Shown: piece after piece, positions 36,152 to 45,026 of the stretch | Layout: each line of letters opens with the position of its first letter | How positions within the stretch are numbered: position 1 is the first letter of the stretch | Assembly (NCBI RefSeq): GCF_010500965.1 | Contig: NZ_QVMI01000007.1 | Coordinates: 78,716 to 142,715, forward strand | Direction: 5' to 3' | DNA from: Bacteroides sp. 51 | GTDB lineage: Bacteria > Bacteroidota > Bacteroidia > Bacteroidales > Bacteroidaceae | DNA length: 64,000 nucleotides | Program-made: the position numbers and the translations under genes | Notes under the pieces: generated by a model | Databases searched by the model: none | Seen by the model: only the letters and a program-made list of their open reading frames with translations | Told to the model about the DNA's origin: nothing

Positions 36152-38494
36152 ATGCAACAACGAAACAACAAAACAAGACTTTTATTACTTTACGTATTTA
36201 CCATTCTTTTAGTATCATGTTCAGAGAAAGATTACTATGACCCCGAATTTAAGAGCAACAATCCACTAAAAGAAATCGTGGTACCTACTGGATTTGACTG
36301 GTCATTAACTACTTCAATAAACTTAAATGTTACTGTTGACGATCAATTTAACGGTGCATATTTCTACTCGGTTGAAGTATTCGACGAAGATCCGGTAAAC
36401 AACAAACCGTTAAGTCCAATAGCCAAAGGAGTTGCCAAAAAAGATGTAACCTTCTCTACCAGGATTACTGTAAATAAAGAGATAATGGGAATCTTTATTA
36501 AGCAAACAGATCCCCAAAATAGAAGTGTAACAAGATATTATGATATAGCCGACGAAATCAATGCAACGTTTGTAACTGCCAGTTCCGGTACACGCGCTTT
36601 AGGAAGCAGAACTCATATTGATATACCTGAAGTGCCTAAGGAATATAAAAATGTGCCCACAGATTTTATTGAATTAACTAACCCAGGACAAAACCGGGAA
36701 TTAATAAGTGGGAAGAGTTATGTTCTTACAGATAACTATACTGGTAATTTCTTGTATTGGTCTAATGGCCAAAACATAAGGCTATATATAGCAGAAGGAG
36801 TAAAATGGACTATTGAAAATGCCCAATCATTCCAAGCATATTTAACTGTAATTCTAACCGAAGGGGCTTCAATAGAAGCTAAAAGTGTATCTTTCGTCAA
36901 TGGTTCGGATCTTGTTACAGCTACTAATGCCTCGTTTAAAGCCGAGACTATTCAGTTCACCAATAACGGCAGTTCCTTTCTCAATTGGGGAAGCCTATCA
37001 GTGAACACATTTACTATGCCCAATAGCAATGAGGCTAAGAATTATGGGACGATAAACGCTAATCAGATTATTCTTCCTAATGAGTCCGACTTTGTCAATT
37101 ATGGTATTATAGAAGCTTCAAAGCTCACGCTTAACTCTAATTCTGACTTAACAAATAATTATAGCCTTATCATTAATGGAGAAATAGAGATGACCAATGG
37201 CGGAAATGTCATAACGAACAATCAACAAATAAAATGTACCAACTTGTCACTAACCAATGGAACATTAAATAACAATTGTTACTTTGAATGCCAAAAAAAA
37301 ATCAGCACCAACAGGGCTACTATCAATTTAAACAAGGGATATATTATTGCACAGATTATGGAATTAGGTGGAACAAAAATCTACTTCAATAATGGTTCTA
37401 TGATGGAAGCCAAAGAGAAAATTGACCACACCACCCAAGCCAGTACATACAATGGAGGCACCACCTCACGTGGACTGATGAAAGCTCCCGAAATCACAGG
37501 ACAAGGTTTTACATACGAAGGAAATCTAACGATTGAATGCGACAATCATGTAGAAAAGAATCAGTATTGGGAAAATTACAAGATTGTTTCGCCGGCAGAA
37601 ATAACCGGTTATGGTAAATCGACTGTATATATTGAAGACTGTATAGGAATTCGCAATAATGGTGATGAAGGAGAAGAGCCCGAAGACCCGGAATTCCCAA
37701 TCATCAACACAGACGGTAAGAGTTACACCTACTTATTTGAAGACCAGTGGCCGTTCTACGGGGATTACGATATGAATGATATCGTTATACAAATCAAAAA
37801 CATAACACACAGTAGCAACAATAGTAATAAAGTAGAAAAATATCAATTTGACTTTATACTTCAGGCTATAGGAGCCAACAAAGTCCTTGCAATAGCAACC
37901 TCATTGGAAAGAATCAATCCGGCTAATGTAAAATCAGTGACATACAGTGCAAGTACACCAACATCTTTCGATGTAAACAACGGAGTGGAAAAAGGACAAA
38001 ATACAGCAGTTATTCCATTAATAGACAACGCTCGCGTTTTCTTGAACCACCCCATTGGATATGTGAACACTGAAACTCTGAATGTAACCAACCTGCCAAC
38101 GATCACCGTTACTGTAGAATTCAATAATCCGGTGGATCTAACAGATTTAAGCATTGATGATTTCAATTTATTTATCATGGCCGACGTTAACATTATACCT
38201 GCAACAAGTAATCAAAGGAAAGAAATCCACGTATATGGATTTTCCCCTACCTCAAAGGCTGACACTTCATATTTCGGAAATAATGACGACGCATCTAACA
38301 CATATACGTATTATGCGAGTCGCAACAATCTGGCATGGGGAATTACCATACCCGATGACTTTAAGTGGGCTAAAGAAAATACACCACTAACACAGGCTTA
38401 CACAGAGTTTAGTTCCTGGATTACATCAAATGGGACCCAAAATCCTGATTGGTACACAAGACCCGTAGCTGATAAAGTTATCGGCCTAAAATAA
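36152..38494 (+). CDS. LruC/DUF4842-domain surface lipoprotein, paralogue 2
   Basis: 780 aa, same architecture as the previous gene: lipobox LLVSC (Cys23) then SEKDYYDPEF, an N-terminal domain (NPLKEIVVPTGFDWSLTTS...), an asparagine-rich beta-solenoid (about 215-400, repeats like NNGSSFLNWGSLSVN, NYGTINANQIILPN, NYGIIEASKLTLNS) with a spacing of roughly 20 residues, and the C-terminal LruC/DUF4842 domain (TYLFEDQWPFYGDYDMNDIV; GFSPTSKADTSYFGNNDDAS). The (DP)n linker is replaced by EEPEDPEFP. Clearly a tandem duplicate that has diverged most in the solenoid part. Confidence 0.85.
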   Translation: MQQRNNKTRLLLLYVFTILLVSCSEKDYYDPEFKSNNPLKEIVVPTGFDWSLTTSINLNVTVDDQFNGAYFYSVEVFDEDPVNNKPLSPIAKGVAKKDVTFSTRITVNKEIMGIFIKQTDPQNRSVTRYYDIADEINATFVTASSGTRALGSRTHIDIPEVPKEYKNVPTDFIELTNPGQNRELISGKSYVLTDNYTGNFLYWSNGQNIRLYIAEGVKWTIENAQSFQAYLTVILTEGASIEAKSVSFVNGSDLVTATNASFKAETIQFTNNGSSFLNWGSLSVNTFTMPNSNEAKNYGTINANQIILPNESDFVNYGIIEASKLTLNSNSDLTNNYSLIINGEIEMTNGGNVITNNQQIKCTNLSLTNGTLNNNCYFECQKKISTNRATINLNKGYIIAQIMELGGTKIYFNNGSMMEAKEKIDHTTQASTYNGGTTSRGLMKAPEITGQGFTYEGNLTIECDNHVEKNQYWENYKIVSPAEITGYGKSTVYIEDCIGIRNNGDEGEEPEDPEFPIINTDGKSYTYLFEDQWPFYGDYDMNDIVIQIKNITHSSNNSNKVEKYQFDFILQAIGANKVLAIATSLERINPANVKSVTYSASTPTSFDVNNGVEKGQNTAVIPLIDNARVFLNHPIGYVNTETLNVTNLPTITVTVEFNNPVDLTDLSIDDFNLFIMADVNIIPATSNQRKEIHVYGFSPTSKADTSYFGNNDDASNTYTYYASRNNLAWGITIPDDFKWAKENTPLTQAYTEFSSWITSNGTQNPDWYTRPVADKVIGLK

Positions 38495-38503
38495 AACTCT
38501 ACT

Positions 38504-38551
38504 AACCACAGGTTAGCGGATTTAGTTTATACTACCCGTTAACCTGTGGTT
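38504..38551. terminator. Bidirectional terminator overlapping the end of the efflux-pump gene
   Basis: AACCACAGGTTAGCGG (38504-38519) pairs with CCGTTAACCTGTGGTT (38536-38551) with one G-T wobble around a 16-nt loop. The right arm is also the last codons of the minus-strand efflux gene, which stops at 38532. It serves LruC paralogue 2 on the plus strand and could serve the convergent gene. Confidence 0.8.
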
Positions 38552-39755
38552 TATTTACTGTTGATAGTTTCTTCCGCTCATCAATACGTACGAAGATCAC
38601 TGTAAATGCAAATAAACAACACAGGAAAAAAGATATTCCCACAGTCTCAACTGAACCATTGCTCAGTGCATTGGAAACGATAGAGCAGATGAACGCTACA
38701 AGCAGTTGGATGGACCCGAAAAGTGCGGAAGCCGTACCACTGTTGTTAACAAACGGGGTAATAGCCAGTTCCGTGGTAGTCGGGAAAAGTATACCGATAG
38801 GGAATATGTAGAAGAACAATGCAAAAAGAATAAGGTAGATATTGGCATTCATCCACATCAATACCAGCAACACAGCACTAATAAAAAACATAAAGATGAT
38901 AGAGAGCTTAACCAGCTTATTTACCGGGATGGACTTCTGTAAATAGCTTGTCAGATAGGAAGCCAACATCAATCCAAAGGCATTGATGGCAAAGATCACG
39001 CTAAAAGCGTTATTAGATAATTTACCGTACTCCATGATCAGGAATGGTCCATTAGCCACATAAATCATTAAAGCTCCGTTGGCTATACCGGCTATAAGCG
39101 AGTAAATAAAGAACTTCTTTACTCGTAGAATGCTTATATAATCTCTAAAGACATTGGTTTTGCTATTTTCCGGAACCAAGCGCGGTTTATGGGTTTCGGG
39201 CAAAGCAAACATAGTGAATAAAAACATGATTATACCCAGAATTACTAAAACAGCAAATAAAGCCTCCCAGGAAAACAATCTCAGAATGCCGTTCCCGGCA
39301 ATAGGAGCAATAATAGGAGCAATACCCATGATCAATGCCAGAAGCGAGAAGATTTTTAGGGTGTCCGACTTATCGAAATAATCAGTAACCACAGCACGTG
39401 CAATAACAACTCCACCACAGCCACCAATGGCCTGAACGAAGCGAATCACCCATAATTGTTCAACAGTCTGAGCATAGATACAAGCCACAGAAGCAACTAT
39501 AAATATAGCCAATGACATCAATATGGGTTTCTTACGTCCGAATTTATCTGCCAATGGTCCCCATATAAGTTGACCGATAGCAAAACCGCCCAGAAAAGTC
39601 GACAAGGATATTTGCACATTATTAATTGGCGTATTGAATGCATCTGCAATTTGAATAAATCCGGGTAAGTAGAGGTCGATACTCAAAGGTTCCAAAGCGG
39701 TAAGCAATGCAAGAATGAGGATCACAACCCACTGAATCAAAGTAAAATTTTTCAT
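38532..39755 (-). CDS. MFS drug-resistance transporter, Bcr/CflA family
   Basis: 407 aa with about 12 hydrophobic segments. Start LLTALEPLSIDLYLPGFIQIADAF (the SIDMYLPA-type block of Bcr/CflA), loop motif A GPLADKFGRKKPILMSLA and VTDYFDKSDTLKIFSLLALIMGIAPIIAPIAG (motif C-like). Probably exports drugs or peptides. The last codons lie in a terminator hairpin. A minus-strand TACTTTTG box (39781-39774) lies just upstream. The AraC gene upstream may regulate it (inference). Confidence 0.9.
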   Translation of the reverse strand: MKNFTLIQWVVILILALLTALEPLSIDLYLPGFIQIADAFNTPINNVQISLSTFLGGFAIGQLIWGPLADKFGRKKPILMSLAIFIVASVACIYAQTVEQLWVIRFVQAIGGCGGVVIARAVVTDYFDKSDTLKIFSLLALIMGIAPIIAPIAGNGILRLFSWEALFAVLVILGIIMFLFTMFALPETHKPRLVPENSKTNVFRDYISILRVKKFFIYSLIAGIANGALMIYVANGPFLIMEYGKLSNNAFSVIFAINAFGLMLASYLTSYLQKSIPVNKLVKLSIIFMFFISAVLLVLMWMNANIYLILFALFFYIFPIGILFPTTTELAITPFVNNSGTASALFGSIQLLVAFICSIVSNALSNGSVETVGISFFLCCLFAFTVIFVRIDERKKLSTVNKPQVNG

Positions 39756-39840
39756 TTCTTATTATTTTGGTTGCAAAAGTAGGCAGGATATCCGGAAGAG
39801 CTCTTGCACGTTTGGGCCGATTACTTGGACAAATCCGCTT

Positions 39841-40695
39841 TTATTGATCGCGGAACTCCGTTGGAGTGGTTCCGGTTTGTTGTTTAAAGAAACGGGTAAA
39901 GTAGGCAGGCTCACTAAATCCTAGGTCAAAAGCGATTTCTTTCAGGCTTTTCTGCCCCAGGCGGATTTCTTTTTTTATTTCCAGGATCAGGCGATCCTGC
40001 AAATGCTGTTTCACTGTCTTCCCTGTGCGTACGGTGGATGTTTCGTTCAACTTTCGAATGGATACCCCAAGCTGACGGGCATAGAAATCACTTTCCCGTT
40101 GGTGGATAAAGTTGGTATCAATAAGCCGCATCAGTTTTCCAATTGCCAGCTCATTACGGTTCTTGCTTTGATCCATACTGTCGAATAAAGAACAAATATG
40201 ATAGAGAAATGCCTGCATATAGCTCTCCATCAACAGGATTCTATTGTTGCGATCGCGCTCTTTCAGCATCAATTGCAGTAATTGCTGCAATGTATCTTTT
40301 GTATCCGGAGGTAGGGAGATAAAAACATTAGAGAAGTAACCATTCAGGAGATCAGAGTTCAGGCGTTGGTTGATGTTGAAGAAGTTATCATTGTGTATGG
40401 CAAAGACATATCCCTGTTTATCGCGGATATCGAGCATATCAATCTGCCCTGGGAAAAGCACAACTACCTGATTATCCTGAATAGTATATTCATTGAAATC
40501 GAGAAAGTAGGTATTATTCTTCCCGGCATCCATAAACCAGATTACCTGATGGAAGTCGTACCTCTGATAATCATCAAAGATTCCGCCTTCGGCCTCTTCC
40601 AGGCTATAAACTTCGATAAACTGTTCGCCGGACAATGTTCGAAGTAATTCTGTATGGGAATTCATACCGGCACGTTGTTCACTATCTTTCAACAT
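39841..40695 (-). CDS. AraC-family transcriptional regulator
   Basis: 284 aa. The N-terminal cupin-like sensing domain (FDDYQRYDFHQVIWFMDAGKN...VVVLFPGQIDML) and C-terminal two-HTH domain, residues about 185-284 (FYARQLGVSIRKLNE; QKSLKEIAFDLGFSEPAYFTRFFKQQTGTTPTEFR), are typical. The start overlaps the ABC gene end by 14 bp; an internal Met (10 residues in, MNSHTELL) is an alternative that would remove the overlap. It is likely to regulate the neighbouring efflux pump. Confidence 0.9.
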   Translation of the reverse strand: MLKDSEQRAGMNSHTELLRTLSGEQFIEVYSLEEAEGGIFDDYQRYDFHQVIWFMDAGKNNTYFLDFNEYTIQDNQVVVLFPGQIDMLDIRDKQGYVFAIHNDNFFNINQRLNSDLLNGYFSNVFISLPPDTKDTLQQLLQLMLKERDRNNRILLMESYMQAFLYHICSLFDSMDQSKNRNELAIGKLMRLIDTNFIHQRESDFYARQLGVSIRKLNETSTVRTGKTVKQHLQDRLILEIKKEIRLGQKSLKEIAFDLGFSEPAYFTRFFKQQTGTTPTEFRDQ

Positions 40696-42127
40696 TCTTC
40701 TTTAATCGTAAGTAATGGCTGATAGACTTGGGTAGTTCCTCTTCATAGTGGGTAACCATAATCAGAGTAGTGCCCGGGCGTGTACAGTAGTTCTCGATTA
40801 TCTCCTTCACCCGATTGCGATTGGCGGGGTCCAGTCCATGAAACGGTTCGTCCAGAATGAGTAGCTCCGGGTCTTTGACAAAAGCACGCGCCAGTAAGGC
40901 AAGGCGTTGTTCACCCGAAGAGAGTTGCAGAAATGGCTTGTCTTTGAGTTCAGCAATATTGAATCGTTCCATCCATGCTTCGCACGTCACTAAATCGTCG
41001 GTTGACGGGCGTTTATATAAACCGATGGAATCGTGTAAGCCGGAAGCTACGATCTCGATAGCGGGAATGTTTTTCAGATAGGCCCGGTGCATCTCGGGCG
41101 AGACATAGCCTATCCGCTTTTTAATATCCCAAATGCTTTCGCCTGTTCCGCGTTTACGTCCGAAAAGACTGATATCGCAAGCGTAGGATTGAGGGTTGTC
41201 GGCACAGATCAGGCTGAGTAAGGTTGATTTTCCTGAGCCGTTATCGCCACATAATGCCCACTTCTCTCCCCGGCGGATGGTCCAGTCAAGGTCTTTAAGA
41301 ATGGTACGGTCGCCATAACGGATATTGACTTTATTTAGCCGTACGACCTCGGTTGCAGGCACAGAATCATGTTTAATTGGGTTCTCATGCAGGTTCTTAG
41401 TGGGTGTTTCCCGAGATGCCTCGTTATGAGTGGACAGATAGACATCAAGTTCCACCTTTGCACCGACAAGGCCTTGGTGTACAGGGACAATATGAGTGAT
41501 AAAGGAGGGCATTACGGAGGTGGCAGACAGAACCAATATAATCTGTAGATGTTCCAGTGTAGACAGTTCATCTAATAACATATTCAGGCTATGGCGTGCA
41601 TCGACATCCAGACCGATGAAAGGGTTATCTATAATCAGAACACGGGGAGCTGTGATCAGGGCTTTTATCAGTTGAAATTTACGGAGTTCGCCGCTGGAAA
41701 GAAGAATGATCTTTTTGTCCAGCAAGGATTCCATATGAAACAACCGGAAGAAGTATTGGCAGAGTTGCTCATTATCTACCGTACCGAGCTGCTCGCGGAC
41801 AGTCGGAGCATCTTCCTGATCGGTAGAGTTCCAGCGTTGCTGATAATAGTAGTTGGCATCGGCAGATCCGTAGGTATCCCGAAAGGTTATGTACTTTACA
41901 TTATCGTATATGGTTTGCGATACGGAGGGTGAAAAGTCATAGCTTAGTTTCCCTTCTTTTAGCGGATATTTACCCAACAGGGTATCCACTAAGATACTTT
42001 TTCCGGCTCCGTTGGGTCCTATGATGGCGATGTGTTCGCCCTGACCGATTTCTATATCTATAGGCTTTTTGAGGCGCACAAGCGGATTGCGCGCCACACC
42101 GCCTTTGAGTTCGATTATATGTGTCAT
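40682..42127 (-). CDS. Dual-nucleotide-binding-domain ABC ATPase, ModF/PhrA-like
   Basis: 481 aa from the ATG at 42127. Two ABC domains: Walker A GPNGAGKS, signature LSSGE, Walker B VLIIDNPF; then Walker A GDNGSGKS, LSSGE, LLILDEPFHGLD and the H-loop VTHYEEE. In the first domain the catalytic glutamate after Walker B is replaced by Asn (IIDN), so only the second domain is likely to hydrolyse ATP well. There is no membrane domain in the neighbourhood, so it is a soluble ATPase of the ModF type. A TTG nine nt upstream is in frame but lies inside the -7 box. Confidence 0.85.
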   Translation of the reverse strand: MTHIIELKGGVARNPLVRLKKPIDIEIGQGEHIAIIGPNGAGKSILVDTLLGKYPLKEGKLSYDFSPSVSQTIYDNVKYITFRDTYGSADANYYYQQRWNSTDQEDAPTVREQLGTVDNEQLCQYFFRLFHMESLLDKKIILLSSGELRKFQLIKALITAPRVLIIDNPFIGLDVDARHSLNMLLDELSTLEHLQIILVLSATSVMPSFITHIVPVHQGLVGAKVELDVYLSTHNEASRETPTKNLHENPIKHDSVPATEVVRLNKVNIRYGDRTILKDLDWTIRRGEKWALCGDNGSGKSTLLSLICADNPQSYACDISLFGRKRGTGESIWDIKKRIGYVSPEMHRAYLKNIPAIEIVASGLHDSIGLYKRPSTDDLVTCEAWMERFNIAELKDKPFLQLSSGEQRLALLARAFVKDPELLILDEPFHGLDPANRNRVKEIIENYCTRPGTTLIMVTHYEEELPKSISHYLRLKKNVER

Positions 42128-42133
42128 CGGTGG

Positions 42134-42141
42134 CAAAGATA
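42134..42141 (-). promoter_or_regulatory. Putative -7 box very close to the ABC start codon
   Basis: Minus-strand TATCTTTG ends 7 nt before the ATG at 42127, so a transcript from it would be leaderless or nearly so. No -33 element is clear. Confidence 0.45.
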
Positions 42142-42190
42142 GTAACTATCTGCCGACCTGAGACTGATTAGTCTATATTTTTGGTTACTT

Positions 42191-42285
42191 CTTTTATTAA
42201 CCGCAGAGTTGCGCAGATTAACGCAGAGATATACATAGCGTTTAAAACTCTGCGTTAATCTGCGCAACTCTGCGGTTAATAAGAG
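42191..42285. repeat. 95-bp near-perfect inverted repeat (38-bp arms), MITE-like
   Basis: The left arm 42191-42228 (contains AACCGCAGAGTTGCGCAG) is inverted at 42248-42285 with a single mismatch, around a 19-nt loop. It lies between the divergent ABC gene and the 3' end of the GH67 gene, 8 nt from its stop codon. Within each arm CGCAGAG-like and GCGCAGAT-like words repeat. Confidence 0.9.
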
Positions 42286-42293
42286 TATTACAT

Positions 42294-44420
42294 TTATTTT
42301 ACGAACAAGTCTTCTTCCTGTGCATTCTCGTGATTGCCAATATCCAAACGATATTGCTTCATACGCCCAAGGTCGTGCACCGGGCGTTCAATACCGTCAG
42401 GTATAGGGCGACGGGAGAACTCCTGAAAATAGAGCAAACAAGCATCCTTCCACCAAATGGCATCGCGGGTTTGTATTTTCAGTTTGCGTTGTACATCCCG
42501 GAAGCGTTGGGGATCGATGTATTTCTCTAGTGAGTCCCAGGTTTTCTGGAAGGAGCGTGCTTTCTGCACTCCCCGGTCATAGGTATAGCAAAGTTCGTCC
42601 CAAAGCGTGCGACCGCTCTTCATCTGGTGATCCCAGGGGACATGATGGAACCAGAGAATCAGGTTCTCGGGACAGGTGGATATATCATTGTATTGTTCGC
42701 CAAGCGGAGTGTGGTATTGGGCTGTTGCGTTACTTCCGGTATGGGTACGGTTGAAGCCAATGCCGTCCAGGTCGGCTTTGTGGTAGTAACTTGGCATCCA
42801 GTCGGGGCGGGCGCCGGGAATATCGCACCACGGTTCGGGTCCATAGTGATGGCCCCAGGCAAATAGATGGTGAAGTCCAAGAGGCATCATGTATTCCACA
42901 ACGGCTTCGCGGGATTCGAGCAGCAAGGTTGAGAGTTGAGAGTTGACAGTTGAGAGTTGAGAGTTGGGCTGCGCGGTGTTTTGTTTATTGGGGGTAATGG
43001 AATTAAGAGATGTGGATGCTGGGGATTCAAAGGTGAGTGCAATCCATTCGTTTGCAATTTCTTCGGAGGTGAGCTCGTGGTTCCATGCCAGGCGCCCAAA
43101 GGCATACCAGTTGGCTTGGGCAAGGTGATGTCCGCACCAGTTGGTGTCTGTTCCGATATTCGTTACTCCGGCTATGGCGGTGATTTTCTGTGGGTAGAGG
43201 GTACCATCGGTTATTTTGGCAACGGTGGAACCGAAGCCTTGCTGGTAGGTGTCGCTGTCCAGGCATTCTTTCCACATGGGGGCAAGGTAGGCTACGTGAT
43301 TGGCGAAGCCCAGGTACTCTTGTGTGATTTGTACTTCGGGCATGACCGGAGTGTTCTTCATGGCACCGAATAGCGGACTGAATGGTTCACGGGGCTGAAA
43401 GTCGACTGGGCCGTTCTTTACTTGTATGATTACATTGTCGCGGAATTGTCCGTCGAAAGGCATGAACTCCTGGTAGGCTTGCTTGGCGCGGTCACCATCG
43501 CCGGGGTTATAGACGAATGCACGCCACATGACTATGCCTTTATGGGGCTTCAATGCATCGGCTATCATGTTAGCACCATCTACATGTGTGCGTCCGAAAT
43601 CTTGCGGACCGGGAAGACCTTCTGAATTGGCTTTCACCAGGAAGCCGCCAAAGTCGGGGATGAGTTTATAGATTTCATTGGCTTTATCCTTCCACCAACG
43701 TTGCACGGCCTTATCCAGCGGGTCGGAGGTGGGGAGTCCACCCAACTCGGCAGGCGAGGAGAAGTTGATGGACAGGTAGACTTTGATTCCATAGGGACGG
43801 AATATATCGGCCAATGCTTTTACTTTCTCCAAATAGGTTGCCGAGAGAATCTGGGGGCTGGCGTTCACGTTATTCAACACCGTAGCGTTGATGCCGATGG
43901 AGGCATTGGCGCGGGCGTAGGCTTCGTAACGGGGAGAAACTACGGCCGGTAGCTCATCCCAATTCCAGAGTGATTGTCCCGCGTAACCACGCTCTACGGT
44001 TCTGTCCAGGTTATCCCAGTGATTGAGGATGCGGATGTTGTAACGGGGCGATTCCAGGATTTGCAACTCTCCCCCAGCCTGCCCTAGCTCTTGCAAGCGC
44101 AGTAGGTGGTAGGCGCCGTATAGTATGCCTTGTCCGGTGGGCGATTCAATAGATATGCCGTTCTTCGGATGGCGACGAATCGTGTAGCTATCTGCCGGCA
44201 GTTGGCTGAATGGCTTTGTGCGTTGAATGTTCAAGGATACGGGTTCTCCCCTCCAATGCATGCGTAGTTCTTTTGCCGCAATGTCCGTCACCGGAGACGG
44301 TTTGTTGCAGGTTACGGTGGCACTGGCATCTGCCGTGGCGCGCAACCACAGGCGGCTACCGTCTTCGGCGGATGCATATCCGGCGATTAGTAGTAAGAGG
44401 AGGGAAAGAAGTTTTTTCAT
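42294..44420 (-). CDS. aguA: GH67 alpha-glucuronidase
   Basis: 708 aa, exported (signal peptide to about residue 18, AGYASA). Removes (4-O-methyl-)glucuronic acid from the non-reducing end of xylo-oligosaccharides. Family blocks: NIRILNHWDNLDRTVERGYAG, GINATVLNNVNAS, PYGIKVYLSINFSSP, GFLVKANSEGLPGPQDFGRT, MWRAFVYNP and the C-terminal GIGFNRTHTGSNATAQYH, NLILWFHHVPWD. Residues about 484-497 are an in-frame insertion (NSQLSTVNSQLST) encoded by heptanucleotide repeats. Last gene of the xylan operon. Confidence 0.93.
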   Translation of the reverse strand: MKKLLSLLLLLIAGYASAEDGSRLWLRATADASATVTCNKPSPVTDIAAKELRMHWRGEPVSLNIQRTKPFSQLPADSYTIRRHPKNGISIESPTGQGILYGAYHLLRLQELGQAGGELQILESPRYNIRILNHWDNLDRTVERGYAGQSLWNWDELPAVVSPRYEAYARANASIGINATVLNNVNASPQILSATYLEKVKALADIFRPYGIKVYLSINFSSPAELGGLPTSDPLDKAVQRWWKDKANEIYKLIPDFGGFLVKANSEGLPGPQDFGRTHVDGANMIADALKPHKGIVMWRAFVYNPGDGDRAKQAYQEFMPFDGQFRDNVIIQVKNGPVDFQPREPFSPLFGAMKNTPVMPEVQITQEYLGFANHVAYLAPMWKECLDSDTYQQGFGSTVAKITDGTLYPQKITAIAGVTNIGTDTNWCGHHLAQANWYAFGRLAWNHELTSEEIANEWIALTFESPASTSLNSITPNKQNTAQPNSQLSTVNSQLSTLLLESREAVVEYMMPLGLHHLFAWGHHYGPEPWCDIPGARPDWMPSYYHKADLDGIGFNRTHTGSNATAQYHTPLGEQYNDISTCPENLILWFHHVPWDHQMKSGRTLWDELCYTYDRGVQKARSFQKTWDSLEKYIDPQRFRDVQRKLKIQTRDAIWWKDACLLYFQEFSRRPIPDGIERPVHDLGRMKQYRLDIGNHENAQEEDLFVK
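42928..42968. repeat. Heptanucleotide tandem repeat inside the GH67 gene
   Basis: Five copies of GTTGAGA (one reads GTTGACA) from 42928 to 42962 and a partial sixth to 42968, on the plus strand; coding strand TCTCAAC. The unit length is not a multiple of three, so gain or loss of one or two copies would shift the reading frame. Confidence 0.9.
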
Positions 44421-44439
44421 ATTCTGGTTCTGTTTTATT

Positions 44440-45003
44440 TTACCATTTATCCCAAGGGTATTTAACGCCCCATTCTTTGCGTAGATTGTCCATAAGCGTC
44501 ATTACCCACAGGGTTTCGGCATGGGGCATGTATGGAGATTCGATCCAACCATTGTTCAGGGCCTCTATGCAGGCGTACACTTGATATTCGTATCCGGTGA
44601 TTTGCCTGGGGGCATCGTATTGGGCGATAAGTTGGTAGTCCTGATCGACCACTTTTATTTGTTGCGGGTTGTTACAGTTCTCTACGATGAGGTGGCCTTT
44701 CGTGCCGGAGATGATGCCCTGCCTGTCGGTCTTGGCGAGCATGGTGCTATGCAATACAGCCATACGGCCATCGTTATAGACGAGGGTGATGCTTTCCTGT
44801 GCGTCCATTCCGGTATCTATTTTCACACACGAGGAAACGATTTCTTTGATATCGGTGCCGAATGCCATCAAAGCGAAGTTGATGGGATAGACGCCCAGGT
44901 CGAGCAGGGCGCCGCCTGCGAGTTCGGGCATCCCGGCAATGGTGATGGCCATCTTCTCGGCTATCCAACCGGAACCGATGATTGCTAGTTTTAGTTTACT
45001 CAT
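44440..45003 (-). pseudogene. Gfo/Idh/MocA oxidoreductase with large in-frame internal deletion
   Basis: 187 aa, open, but family members of this type are about 320 aa. The start MSKLKLAIIGSGWIAEKMAI keeps the first strand and the GxGxxA nucleotide turn. After IAGM-PELAGG (near residue 26, DNA about 44925) it jumps directly to the C-terminal domain (LAGGALLDLGVYPINFALM). The rest of the NAD domain, including the EKP motif, is missing, about 125 residues. The frame is kept. The C-terminal domain is intact (YPINFALMAFGTD...MPHAETLWVMTLMDNLRKEW). A functional oxidoreductase is unlikely. I use ATG 45003; an earlier ATG (45045) would overlap the upstream gene. Confidence 0.85.
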
Positions 45004-45026
45004 GGTGGTTACAGGATTAGAAAAAC

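Noticed and set aside
42128-42136. TTG start of the ABC ATPase nine nt upstream
   Set aside because: It overlaps the -7 box TATCTTTG; the ATG at 42127 is the simpler start.
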